A stretch of DNA of 64,000 nt from Sphingobacterium faecium (GTDB lineage Bacteria; Bacteroidota; Bacteroidia; Sphingobacteriales; Sphingobacteriaceae), in assembly GCF_003054045.1 (NCBI RefSeq), contig NZ_QBKH01000002.1, forward strand, positions 833,518-897,517, written 5' to 3'. Shown in pieces: positions 27,185 to 35,327 of the stretch. Made by a program: the position numbers and the translations under genes. The notes beneath the pieces are model-generated. The model searched no databases and had not been told where the DNA came from. It worked only from the letters and a program-made list of their open reading frames with translations. Position 1 is the stretch's first letter, and every line of letters begins with the position of its first letter.

Positions 27185-28096
27185 TTAATCCACTTGAAAA
27201 CCATATTTTTTATAGATATTTTTAGCCGATGATGACTGTAGATAAGTCATAAAATCAGTTGCGGCCTGCTTATTTTTTGATTTTTTTAATTTACCAGCCA
27301 TGTATTTTGCTGTTATATTTTCATGATCTGGAATAGCAATACTTTCTACTGGATGATTTTTTATCTTTTGAAAGTAGGCTTCAGAGTACCATACTGGAGC
27401 CACGTCAGCTTGTCCCTCTAGTATTCTCAAAGGACTTTCCCGATGATGTATTTTAGTGAGGTAAGTTGATTTATCGGCTACTTTTTCTTCCATGACAGCA
27501 TGAATGAGTTCTTCTCCGCCTGCTTTCCGATAAGCCGTTTTGATTTGTTCTCCAACCCCTTCCCATGCTGGATTTGGCATACTGATGCGAACATCTTTGC
27601 GTTTCAGATCTGTTAAAGACTTGATGTTTTTTGGATTTCCTTTAGGAACCATAAGGGTCAGTTTATTTGTCGCATATGTAATGGTGTGATCGAAGTAGTT
27701 TGGCATTTCTGTGATCCGTCTTTGACCAGCCGTATAGATATCAGCAGTGTGTGTGATCTTCAAATTACCAATTGTTAAGGATCCACCCTGTATTTGTTTA
27801 GCTAAAATTCCAGGAGGAAGTGTTTCTACAAAAATCCGTTCATACTGTGGGTATTCCTTTTTAAACGTTTTGATGAGATCGTCAATAACCATAAACTGAT
27901 TTCCTGCAAAGAAAATAACCAATTGTGGATTTTCGATTTCACCGTATAGATCAGGAATATTATCAACTCCTGGAATCGTAAAATTTACTGCAGATTCAGG
28001 AGGTGTATTCCATGGTGGATGAAATGGATGATCTTGGGCATACGTAAATGCTATTCCTAGCAGAAAAGCAAGAAGTGTTTCAATGCATATTTTCAT
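27185..28096 (-). CDS. Periplasmic substrate-binding protein, ModA/sulfate-binding-like, without ABC partner
   Basis: A 303-residue exported protein: a signal peptide (MKICIETLLAFLLGIAFTYA, cut near AQ-DHP), then a type-2 periplasmic-binding fold. LVIFFAGNQFMVIDDLIKTF is the first strand-helix unit, NKLTLMVPKGNPKNIKSLTD the linker strand typical of molybdate/sulfate/AcfC-like binders, and ISMPNPAWEGVGEQIKTAY follows. No permease or ATPase gene is nearby, so it may present an oxyanion to an enzyme or sense one. It starts 13 bases after the dsrE-like gene. The ligand is unknown. Confidence 0.75.
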   Translation of the reverse strand: MKICIETLLAFLLGIAFTYAQDHPFHPPWNTPPESAVNFTIPGVDNIPDLYGEIENPQLVIFFAGNQFMVIDDLIKTFKKEYPQYERIFVETLPPGILAKQIQGGSLTIGNLKITHTADIYTAGQRRITEMPNYFDHTITYATNKLTLMVPKGNPKNIKSLTDLKRKDVRISMPNPAWEGVGEQIKTAYRKAGGEELIHAVMEEKVADKSTYLTKIHHRESPLRILEGQADVAPVWYSEAYFQKIKNHPVESIAIPDHENITAKYMAGKLKKSKNKQAATDFMTYLQSSSAKNIYKKYGFQVD

Positions 28097-28109
28097 GTGT
28101 TGTCCTTAA

Positions 28110-28577
28110 TTATGGTTTAACAATATTCCATCCTTGATGAGCTCTGATGATCAATTCACCGTTGCCACTCGGGACATAACCGATAAAGTCAAAAAGCTGT
28201 TCTTTCGTCAGGTTTCTTTCCTTTAGCGAATTGGTACATTGTGCTACAATAACGCCTCGGGCAATTAGTTTTTTGAATTGCTCCTCATATTTAGACGCGC
28301 TTTTTAGAAAAGCCTCAGTTCCTCCTGAGAAAGTAATGAGTTCTACGGTTAATTTACCTTTTAATCTCGGGTCATCTAAGGCATTATTGATATTTCGGAT
28401 CGCTTTTTCGATCGTTTTAGGATCGTTACTATCCAATTGATAGATCGTATGATAAGCTTTCTTTTCGGCAATAGCTCCCTGAAATGAAGCATTTTTAGTC
28501 AATTCCTCTGGGGTCTGAGCGGATAATTTCCCTACACTTAGTAGCGAAATGATCATGATCATCATCGTTTTATTCAT
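28110..28577 (-). CDS. Exported DsrE-like protein
   Basis: A 155-residue protein with an N-terminal signal peptide (MNKTMMIMIISLLSVGKLSA-Q). The mature part resembles DsrE/DsrF-like sulfur-relay proteins: ELITFSGGTEAFLK, LIARGVIVAQCTNSLKERNL with a single conserved-position Cys114, then QLFDFIGYVPSGNGELIIRA. Cytoplasmic DsrE-type proteins carry persulfide sulfur on such a cysteine; an exported form would work in the periplasm. It begins 3 bases after tsdA, in a tight operon with it and the binding protein. Confidence 0.75.
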   Translation of the reverse strand: MNKTMMIMIISLLSVGKLSAQTPEELTKNASFQGAIAEKKAYHTIYQLDSNDPKTIEKAIRNINNALDDPRLKGKLTVELITFSGGTEAFLKSASKYEEQFKKLIARGVIVAQCTNSLKERNLTKEQLFDFIGYVPSGNGELIIRAHQGWNIVKP

Positions 28578-28580
28578 TCT

Positions 28581-29561
28581 TTAAAAATTAAAAGGTCCAA
28601 ATTTATGTTGTATTGCACTAATTTTGTCGTTGTAGGGTGGGTAAGGAGAGTCCTTTGGTTTCTTAGCTAAATTGGGATAGTCTTTTTCTTTATTTGCTTT
28701 GATAGGTCTCGAAAAAGAATTGATATATGCTGCTACATCATATGCCTCCTCATCTGTTAAGATGGGATTGTCATGTGTAGTACCTAAAGGCATATTCCCC
28801 TTTATAAATTTCATTGCCGTCAACACACGTGCCATTCCCGCACCATCGTTATAGGAATCATCACCCCATAAGGGTGGATATTGATAACCCTTACTATCTG
28901 TATGTTTTTGACCTTCTCCATTTGCGCCATGACAACTCTGACATTGTTGTTGAAAGACGGCTGCACCAATTTTTTGATTGGCGGCCCGTTCTGGAATGAT
29001 GACTTTCACAAATCCCTGACCAGCAATTCTTTTTCCAATAGGTGTGTTTTTACTGATATGTTTGATATAGGTAATGATGGATCTCATTTCAGTACTGTTG
29101 ACATCAATAGCATGGCCATTCATACTGCGTTCAAAACAACCATTGATACGTTCTTCTAACGATTCTATTTTATCTTCTCTTCCGATGTAAATAGGGAAAA
29201 CACCCGTTAGACCAACGTAAGGTGCAGCAAATGATTTTGTGCCACCATTAAGATGACAATTGGTACAAGCTAAATGATTACCGATTTTTGTTCCATTTTT
29301 CTCATAAAAATAATTGTAAGTCTCCCGAATCAACTTTTCCCCATAACTTGCCATCTTATCTTCGTTAGTTTGCTCATAGGGACTTCGTTTTAATTGATCC
29401 ACATGTGTGATCATTTCTTCACTTTTATGCTCTTTGGGAGAAGACTTATCAGGCAGAGCATTTGTCATGTAAGCAAATAAAATGATAAAGCATACTAATA
29501 TACTCGTGATCACCATAATGGTACTACTACTTCTCCTAATTTTTTTTATTTCCTCTTCCAT
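28581..29561 (-). CDS. Dihaem c-type cytochrome, TsdA-like thiosulfate dehydrogenase
   Basis: A 326-residue cytochrome anchored by one N-terminal membrane helix (residues 14-34). Two haem motifs, CTNCH (99-103) and CQSCH (207-211), flank LEERINGCFERSMNG, whose Cys142 sits where TsdA enzymes have the axial cysteine of the active-site haem. YPPLWGDDSYNDGAGM and KGNMPLG (Met257) are also TsdA-like. TsdA oxidises two thiosulfates to tetrathionate or does the reverse. First gene of a three-gene operon under a probable LysR site. The exact substrate is inference; the family is well supported. Confidence 0.8.
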   Translation of the reverse strand: MEEEIKKIRRSSSTIMVITSILVCFIILFAYMTNALPDKSSPKEHKSEEMITHVDQLKRSPYEQTNEDKMASYGEKLIRETYNYFYEKNGTKIGNHLACTNCHLNGGTKSFAAPYVGLTGVFPIYIGREDKIESLEERINGCFERSMNGHAIDVNSTEMRSIITYIKHISKNTPIGKRIAGQGFVKVIIPERAANQKIGAAVFQQQCQSCHGANGEGQKHTDSKGYQYPPLWGDDSYNDGAGMARVLTAMKFIKGNMPLGTTHDNPILTDEEAYDVAAYINSFSRPIKANKEKDYPNLAKKPKDSPYPPYNDKISAIQHKFGPFNF

Positions 29562-29579
29562 TCATACTTGGGTTTAAAA

Positions 29580-29587
29580 CAAAAGTA
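29580..29587 (-). promoter_or_regulatory. Likely -7 promoter box of the tsdA operon
   Basis: TACTTTTG on the leftward strand fits TAnnTTTG, 19 bases before the tsdA ATG. No good -33 element is present, as expected for an activator-dependent promoter. Confidence 0.45.
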
Positions 29588-29625
29588 GCTGAATCGAAAG
29601 CAACACTATAATTCAAAATTATTAT

Positions 29626-29650
29626 TACTCATAACATATGGTTATGAGTA
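29626..29650 (-). promoter_or_regulatory. Candidate LysR-type regulator binding site
   Basis: Perfect 10-bp inverted repeat TACTCATAAC-ATATG-GTTATGAGTA. Its core ATAAC-N5-GTTAT is the T-N11-A dyad bound by LysR-type regulators, and its centre lies about 60-65 bases upstream of the start expected from the -7 box at 29580-29587, the usual LysR recognition-site position. It overlaps the last codons of lysR. No T-run follows directly, so a terminator is less likely. Confidence 0.6.
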
Positions 29651-30547
29651 GATTTTACCTTTATGCTGCTGTATAAAGTTCATAAATTTAATAGGTAGAC
29701 CGGTTAAGCCGCCGACAAGATGTGTGATATAGAAATAGCGTTCTATACAAAAATTATCAAATTCTATAATTTTGAGTTCACCATTTTTAAGTTCTTCCTG
29801 AATCGCATGAATGGATAAAAATGCTGCAGCATGGCTATATTTGAGATAACGCTTTATACTTTCAGAAGAAGATAACGTAATTTCTGTATGAAGGTGTTGT
29901 ATAGAAACTCCTGCTTCTTTCAATTTCCGATCAATAATATCGCGCGTACCAGAACCAGCCTCTCTAAAGACGAGAGCTAGTTTGTAGATATCGTTAAGCA
30001 CATATTTATCGTCATTGCATATCATATTATTGCATCTGGTGACCAAAACAATTTCATCTTTGATATAAGGAATAAATTTTAACGATCTATTATCGGGCAA
30101 TCCTTCTGTAATACCTAGATGAATCTCATTTTTTATAAGCAACTGTTCAACACGTTTTGAATTTGCCTGGATCACCTTAATTTCATTTTGTGGAAAATGC
30201 TGATTAAATGCTACTAGCATTTTAGGTATGACATACTGGGATATAGTCGTACTTATGCCGAGTAAAAGATTTCCATTTTCCTTTCCAATGATTTCGTTGA
30301 TTTGATATGTCGCCAGATTATATTGTTCCAAAATAATTTGTGCATGATGATAGAGGATTTTTCCAGCAGGAGTAAGTGCTAGTCGATTTCCTAACCTTTC
30401 AAATAGGGCAGTACCTATTGAATTTTCAATTTCTTGAATATTTTTACTCACTGCAGGCTGAGAAATGAACAGTTCCGATGCCGCTTTGGTGAAGTTGAGT
30501 GTATGAGCTGCAACATAAAATACTTTTAGTCTAAAATCGAAATCCAT
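29642..30547 (-). CDS. LysR-family transcriptional regulator (CysB/CbbR-like)
   Basis: A 301-residue LysR-type regulator. The N-terminal winged helix-turn-helix reads FYVAAHTLNFTKAASELFIS QPAVSKNIQEIE-like (split here only for length), and the C-terminal co-inducer domain starts at GNLLLGISTTISQYVIPKML. Placement directly upstream of tsdA, in the same direction with an 80-base gap containing a T-N11-A palindrome, suggests it activates the tsdA operon in response to a small, possibly sulfur-containing ligand. A TAGATTTG box at 30578-30585 is its probable own promoter. Confidence 0.87.
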   Translation of the reverse strand: MDFDFRLKVFYVAAHTLNFTKAASELFISQPAVSKNIQEIENSIGTALFERLGNRLALTPAGKILYHHAQIILEQYNLATYQINEIIGKENGNLLLGISTTISQYVIPKMLVAFNQHFPQNEIKVIQANSKRVEQLLIKNEIHLGITEGLPDNRSLKFIPYIKDEIVLVTRCNNMICNDDKYVLNDIYKLALVFREAGSGTRDIIDRKLKEAGVSIQHLHTEITLSSSESIKRYLKYSHAAAFLSIHAIQEELKNGELKIIEFDNFCIERYFYITHLVGGLTGLPIKFMNFIQQHKGKIYS

Positions 30548-30577
30548 ATAGCCTTATTGTGATGTCATGTATTGCTC

Positions 30578-30585
30578 CAAATCTA
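30578..30585 (-). promoter_or_regulatory. Possible -7 box of the lysR gene
   Basis: TAGATTTG on the leftward strand matches TAnnTTTG, 31 bases before the lysR start codon. No clear -33 partner. Confidence 0.35.
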
Positions 30586-30880
30586 TAAAAAAATAGATGC
30601 GAATTCATGGATTAACAATATTGTCACAATAGCGAAGAGCTTTATAAGAGGTTTATTACTAACAAATGTATCTTTTATGCACATTAAATCTGGCAAAAGT
30701 TTATGTCACATCCTTCTTTTGTTGTCGGATGATTACGCTGGAGTACGCCTAAATCTTGCTTGCACAAATAGGGTATATGACAGCCCTGTAAGCTGAAAGC
30801 CTGCAAGTATTTTTTGTTTTACTTTTATAGGGGACAAGTGGCTGAATGTGACTATCGAAAGAAAAAAATAAAATATTTCT
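30586..30880. other. Intergenic region between divergent lysR and blaI-like genes
   Basis: Apart from the promoter boxes listed separately, about 300 bases without a convincing gene. The part from 30690 to 30800 is less AT-rich than its surroundings, but I see no tRNA or riboswitch fold in it. Confidence 0.4.
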
Positions 30881-30910
30881 TTTGTTTGTTACGATTTATT
30901 CGTAGACTTG
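30881..30910 (+). promoter_or_regulatory. Promoter and dyad operator of the blaI-blaR-like operon
   Basis: TTTG (30881-30884) and TAGACTTG (30903-30910) are spaced by 18 bases, one mismatch from the Bacteroidota consensus. A perfect dyad TACGA-TTTAT-TCGTA (30890-30904) fills the spacer and touches the -7 box. Its position fits a BlaI/MecI-type repressor site, which would block RNA polymerase when bound. Confidence 0.55.
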
Positions 30911-30938
30911 TGTATAATTAGTAGTTTAATAATCAGAT

Positions 30939-31304
30939 ATGGAAAAGTTAACAGCACAAGAAGAACAAGCGATGCAAGCAATTTGGAATCTTAAGGCATG
31001 TTTCGTGAAGGAGATTTTAGATAATATCAAAGGAGAGAAAATGCCTTACACCACATTGGCTTCTACAGTTAAAAATTTAGAAAAAAAGGGATTCGTCAAA
31101 TCTGTTAAATATGCAAATGCCAATCGATATGAGCCCATTATTTCTGAAGAAGATTACAAGGAAAAATTTATGCACTCCTTTGTTGGAGATTATTTCAAGA
31201 ATTCATACAAAGAGATGGTGTCATTCTTTGTAAAAGAAGAAAAACTTTCTGCATCTGAATTGGAAGAAATCATGCAGATGATTAAAGATAACAAAAGCGA
31301 ATAA
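30939..31304 (+). CDS. BlaI/MecI/CopY-family repressor
   Basis: A 121-residue winged-helix repressor: LTAQEEQAMQAIWNLKACFV, MPYTTLASTVKNLEKKGFVK (recognition helix and wing) and a C-terminal dimerisation part with the conserved YKEMVSFF region. Homologues repress their own operon until the partner sensor peptidase causes their cleavage. It overlaps no gene, and its stop lies two bases before the M56 peptidase start, so the pair is one transcript. Confidence 0.88.
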   Translation: MEKLTAQEEQAMQAIWNLKACFVKEILDNIKGEKMPYTTLASTVKNLEKKGFVKSVKYANANRYEPIISEEDYKEKFMHSFVGDYFKNSYKEMVSFFVKEEKLSASELEEIMQMIKDNKSE

Positions 31305-31306
31305 GT

Positions 31307-33052
31307 ATGGAAAATATCCTAAATTATGCTATTCAAATTAATGTATTACTTACTGTTGTCTACTTAGGTTATGCATTTTTATTAAAAAACCTAACATTTT
31401 ACATGCTCAATCGGGTTTACTTGTTGACAGGTATTGTCTTTTCATTTGTATATCCGTTTCTTGACATACAATCTTGGTTTAGTAAACCCATTCCATCCGT
31501 TGGGGAGATCGCGATGGATTGGTCCATGTTTTTGGATCAAGATGTTGAGCAATCATTTTTCACTTTAAATAACATATTGATTATCATATTGGGTATAGGT
31601 CTTGCTGTTTTATTCATACGGTTTTTGATCCAGATGATCAGTTTGTTGCGCATTCATATCTATTCGGAACCTGCACAATGGCAATCTTATCTTTTTAGAA
31701 ATGTTTTTATACCTATTGTTCCTTTTTCATTTCTGAATAAAATCTATGTCAATCGAGACCATCATGACGAACCTGAATTATTGGATATTTTTAAACACGA
31801 AGATATCCATGTTAAAGGTCTGCACTCTATTGATATTTTGATCAGCGAATTTACTTTAATCAGTAGCTGGTTCAATCCTTTAGTCTGGTTGATGCGGAAA
31901 GGGATACGTGAAAATTTAGAATTTTTGACAGACCAACAAGTACTTAACCATGGAGTCGATAAACAAGCATATCAATATAGCCTGTTGCGTGTCAACAGTA
32001 GTGGGGGTGCTGCTACATTAGGGAATCAATTTAGTTTTAAAGCCTTAAAAAGAAGGATTATGATGATGAATAAAAAACGATCAGCAAAAATACAAATGAG
32101 CAAATATGCTTTTATGCTTCCTGTATTTGTATTAACTGCCGCAGCATTTACTTTAAATAAAGCTGAAGCGAAGATTACAGAAGCGGTAGATGCGGCTAAG
32201 GAAATGACTTTGGCACCTGTCGTATCAGAGGTTCAAAAACCTGTTGAAACGATAGAGAAAGAAATCGATACCAAGCCAGATACATTAAAAGGAAAAGTAA
32301 TCGGTTTTAAGGTAAACACCGATACTGTTACCAGAGGAAGTGAAATAGTAGATGCTTCTTTTAAAATAACTGAAGGAACGGGTGCCAAAACCATACGGCT
32401 ATTCGGTAATAAAACCTTACCGAAGGGAATGTTATTTTTTGTAGATGGAAAAGAAACTCAGCTTGATGATCTTAATGGTTTAGATCCATATGAGATTAAG
32501 CAAATGACTGTACTCCAAGGGAGTGGTGCGACATCTAAATATGGGGAAAGAGGAAAGGATGGTGTGATTGAATTGGAGACCCACTCTTCTGCGGATAAAT
32601 CTTTAGCACCAACAGCCTCAGAATCTACTAGTAGCTTGAAGAATAAAAATGACGGAATTGAAATTAAGGAAAGAGCTTCTGCAACTGTCGTAAGCACCAC
32701 CTCACCAAGGATTACTATTCATAAAAGAGATAGATTGGCTAATGACCCCTTATATCTAGTTGATGGAAAAATCTATGAGGGTGAAATAAGTTCAATTCAA
32801 CCTGATCATATCGAAAGTATAGAAGTTTTAAAAGATGCTTCTGCAACTGCGCTTTATGGAGCCAAAGCAGAAAATGGCGTCATTATCGTAACAACAAAAA
32901 AGGAAACCTCCGGAAATTCGACTACATTAAAAAGTGATAACGGAAAAACAATTAAGGGAGTCAGCATTAAAGTGAAAAATAACCACGATTCGGTAAAAAC
33001 TATACCTGAATCTCAAATGGATGAGATCACTATTATTGGTATTAAAAAATAG
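31307..33052 (+). CDS. BlaR1-like M56 membrane peptidase with two TonB-plug-like repeats
   Basis: A 581-residue protein. The N-terminal 290 residues are an M56 peptidase with membrane helices near 10-28, 36-54, 90-113 and 267-285 and the zinc motif HEDIH (HExxH) near residue 164, with LEFLTDQQVL supplying the further ligand region. The periplasmic C-terminus lacks a penicillin-binding domain. It has two copies of a TonB-receptor plug motif instead: FFVDGKETQLDDLNGLDP then YGERGKDGVIELET, and YLVDGKIYEGEISSIQP then LYGAKAENGVIIVTTKK. It is expected to relay an envelope signal to the BlaI-like repressor. Confidence 0.85.
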   Translation: MENILNYAIQINVLLTVVYLGYAFLLKNLTFYMLNRVYLLTGIVFSFVYPFLDIQSWFSKPIPSVGEIAMDWSMFLDQDVEQSFFTLNNILIIILGIGLAVLFIRFLIQMISLLRIHIYSEPAQWQSYLFRNVFIPIVPFSFLNKIYVNRDHHDEPELLDIFKHEDIHVKGLHSIDILISEFTLISSWFNPLVWLMRKGIRENLEFLTDQQVLNHGVDKQAYQYSLLRVNSSGGAATLGNQFSFKALKRRIMMMNKKRSAKIQMSKYAFMLPVFVLTAAAFTLNKAEAKITEAVDAAKEMTLAPVVSEVQKPVETIEKEIDTKPDTLKGKVIGFKVNTDTVTRGSEIVDASFKITEGTGAKTIRLFGNKTLPKGMLFFVDGKETQLDDLNGLDPYEIKQMTVLQGSGATSKYGERGKDGVIELETHSSADKSLAPTASESTSSLKNKNDGIEIKERASATVVSTTSPRITIHKRDRLANDPLYLVDGKIYEGEISSIQPDHIESIEVLKDASATALYGAKAENGVIIVTTKKETSGNSTTLKSDNGKTIKGVSIKVKNNHDSVKTIPESQMDEITIIGIKK

Positions 33053-33073
33053 AATGGCCTTCATCATAAGATT

Positions 33074-33128
33074 AAAAAAACTAAAAAAGCTCTAAAATTT
33101 TTAATTTTAGAGCTTTTTTAGTTTTTTT
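33074..33128. terminator. Bidirectional terminator with 25-bp perfect stem
   Basis: Arms 33074-33098 and 33104-33128 are exact reverse complements around a 5-base loop, with A-run and T-run ends. It lies between the convergent M56 peptidase and GH20 genes. Confidence 0.85.
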
Positions 33129-33135
33129 CAGACTT

Positions 33136-35172
33136 TTATCTTGGTTCAGATACGGTAAAAGGTTGATAGGGACTCAGATTGAATGTAAAATTTCCATTTG
33201 AATCCGTACCGCCAACACTTCTGACTAGAGCCCTAATTATATATGTTGCATTTGGATGGTATTGTTTAACTTCAAAATTGTAGAAAAAAGGCTTGATTTT
33301 ATTGGTACCTCTAAATTTATCAGCTAATGCATGGTGATCATCTACGGCGATGACTTTTCCATTCTCCAATAGTTCGACACCATCGATCTCTAAAAAGTTT
33401 TTTCCACCTGTAAAAAAGAAACCAGCTTGCACGCGGCCTGTAGTATACACCTTTTTAGTAACATCAATTGTCATTTCTTTAAACTGCTCAGTAACTGTAG
33501 CGGGACTCCATTTTGCTACAGTATATCCCCCGCTTTTATAATAATCAACTTTCAGTTCATCCAATCGATCATAATGTTGATCCAAACGAAGAGAAAAATC
33601 ACTAAAGTCTTTTTTACTTTGAGCTGTCCATCCTGTTTCAGCAACAGCAAGTAACCGAGGGAAATTTTGTACATTCATATCCTTCACCTCTTGTGGAAGA
33701 GCTGTCCATTGATTTGCTTGCACACCTAAAACCAGCTTTTCCTCTTCTGGACTGAGACCCTGACTGGGGTCATATTGATAAACACGTGCTATGGTATTGA
33801 TATTGCCATAAGCTAGATCGCTCATTGTCCCATCATCCCGGTCAGCTTGTGTGATATCAAAATACATAGGCGCCGTAGGAGTTGCCACGCTTTCAAATCC
33901 ATTTTTCACAGCTTGCTTAATAGCATCTGCACCTAACCAACTCATGATAGCAGTTTCTTTCGGTAGATTTTTAGCATCCACCAGAATATCATTCCATCCC
34001 ATTGGTTTTCGGCCTTTGCTGCTGATGATATGAGATACACGCTTGACAAAATAACTCTGTAATTCGGTAACTGTTTTAAGATTATTTTTTTTCATGAAAT
34101 CCGTGACATGAGGTTCCTTTTCCCACAGATCGTGGCGAACTTCATCACCACCAAAGTGAATGTATTGTCCAGGAAATAGTCCTACAACCTCAGTAAACAC
34201 ATCGTCAAGAAATTGGTAAACAATTTCTTTAGTGGGATCTAATGTGTTGGGAGTAAATTGATTGCCCCAATATCCCCATGAAGAAACAAATGGAAACACA
34301 TGATTAGGGTAACTGTTCTGATTAACTCCCAATTCCGGATATACCAAAATAGTAGGCCAAGAGTGTCCGGGTACATCAATTTCAGGGACAATCGTGATGT
34401 GGCGTGCTTTGGCATAAGCAACTACCTCTTTAATTTGTTCCTGCGTGTAGAATCCGCTGCGTTCGGCAGGTTGATGGGTGGTGTGGTGGAAAACAGTCGC
34501 TTTCTCGGATGTTAATTTGGGATACTTTTTGATTTCAATGCGCCAGCCTTGATCATCAGTCAAGTGCCAGTGGAAAGTATTCATCTTGTAGAGCGCCATG
34601 ACATCCAAGTATTTTTTGATCACATCTACACTATAAAATGTACGGCTTGCATCCTGCATATATCCGCGCCAATGGTATCTCGGAGCGTCTGTTATCGATG
34701 CATTTGGAACAGTCCATCTGCTATTTTGAACGATAGTTTGCTTTTCAATTGTACTAGGTAACAGTTGCCTCAACGTTTGTGTCGCATAGTACAGACCAGT
34801 CGCAGAGCTAGCTTTAACAATGATGTTATCCGATTTAATATCCAATGTGTACCCTTCTTGCGGTACGTTTTTTAATTGCTGATCAAGAACAAAGTGAATT
34901 CCTTTTTTACGGGCATTTTCCTGTTCGATTTTAAGATCAAATCCTGTTGCGGTTTTAATCAATTTTACAAATTCCTGTATTTCAGAACGATTTTCCTTAT
35001 TTATGTAGATCAGCGTCTGGGGATTTAAAGAAAACTCGCCATTTTGTGCAATCATCTCGCTAGGTTTGGGTATGATCGCAAAGCGTGATTCCTGTGCTTC
35101 TAGTTGATACGAAAGCAATAAAATGGCTATAATGGAAAGACATTTTTGCTTTGTTTTTTTGATATAAAACAT
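33136..35172 (-). CDS. Beta-N-acetylhexosaminidase, glycoside hydrolase family 20
   Basis: A 678-residue exported enzyme with a signal peptide (ending near YQLEAQ). Residues about 30-150 form the GH20b alpha/beta domain, and about 155-500 the catalytic TIM barrel, with FHWHLTDDQGWRIEIKKYP and YIHFGGDEVRHDLW carrying the Asp-Glu catalytic pair of substrate-assisted hydrolysis; MSWLGADAIKQAV and VLGVQANQWTA follow. The last 130 residues are a beta-rich C-terminal domain. It releases terminal GlcNAc/GalNAc from glycans in the periplasm. It is transcribed alone, downstream of pth. Confidence 0.92.
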   Translation of the reverse strand: MFYIKKTKQKCLSIIAILLLSYQLEAQESRFAIIPKPSEMIAQNGEFSLNPQTLIYINKENRSEIQEFVKLIKTATGFDLKIEQENARKKGIHFVLDQQLKNVPQEGYTLDIKSDNIIVKASSATGLYYATQTLRQLLPSTIEKQTIVQNSRWTVPNASITDAPRYHWRGYMQDASRTFYSVDVIKKYLDVMALYKMNTFHWHLTDDQGWRIEIKKYPKLTSEKATVFHHTTHQPAERSGFYTQEQIKEVVAYAKARHITIVPEIDVPGHSWPTILVYPELGVNQNSYPNHVFPFVSSWGYWGNQFTPNTLDPTKEIVYQFLDDVFTEVVGLFPGQYIHFGGDEVRHDLWEKEPHVTDFMKKNNLKTVTELQSYFVKRVSHIISSKGRKPMGWNDILVDAKNLPKETAIMSWLGADAIKQAVKNGFESVATPTAPMYFDITQADRDDGTMSDLAYGNINTIARVYQYDPSQGLSPEEEKLVLGVQANQWTALPQEVKDMNVQNFPRLLAVAETGWTAQSKKDFSDFSLRLDQHYDRLDELKVDYYKSGGYTVAKWSPATVTEQFKEMTIDVTKKVYTTGRVQAGFFFTGGKNFLEIDGVELLENGKVIAVDDHHALADKFRGTNKIKPFFYNFEVKQYHPNATYIIRALVRSVGGTDSNGNFTFNLSPYQPFTVSEPR

Positions 35173-35286
35173 GCTTTATTCGGTTTTTGATTGATATTAG
35201 TTCCTTTAAAGGTAGAAAATCATTTTAACTTAAAATGACGCTTTTCGATATCAAACGTTTGCGCTTTTTTGGGATGGCGGCCTCAT

Positions 35287-35327
35287 AAAGAAGGAAGCCG
35301 TTAATCTGTTTAACGGCTTCCTTCTTT
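35287..35327 (-). terminator. Terminator of pth, 18-bp perfect stem
   Basis: Arms 35287-35304 and 35310-35327 are exact complements around TCTGT. The stem begins inside the pth stop codon (35326-35328). The T-run on the leftward side is short. Confidence 0.65.
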
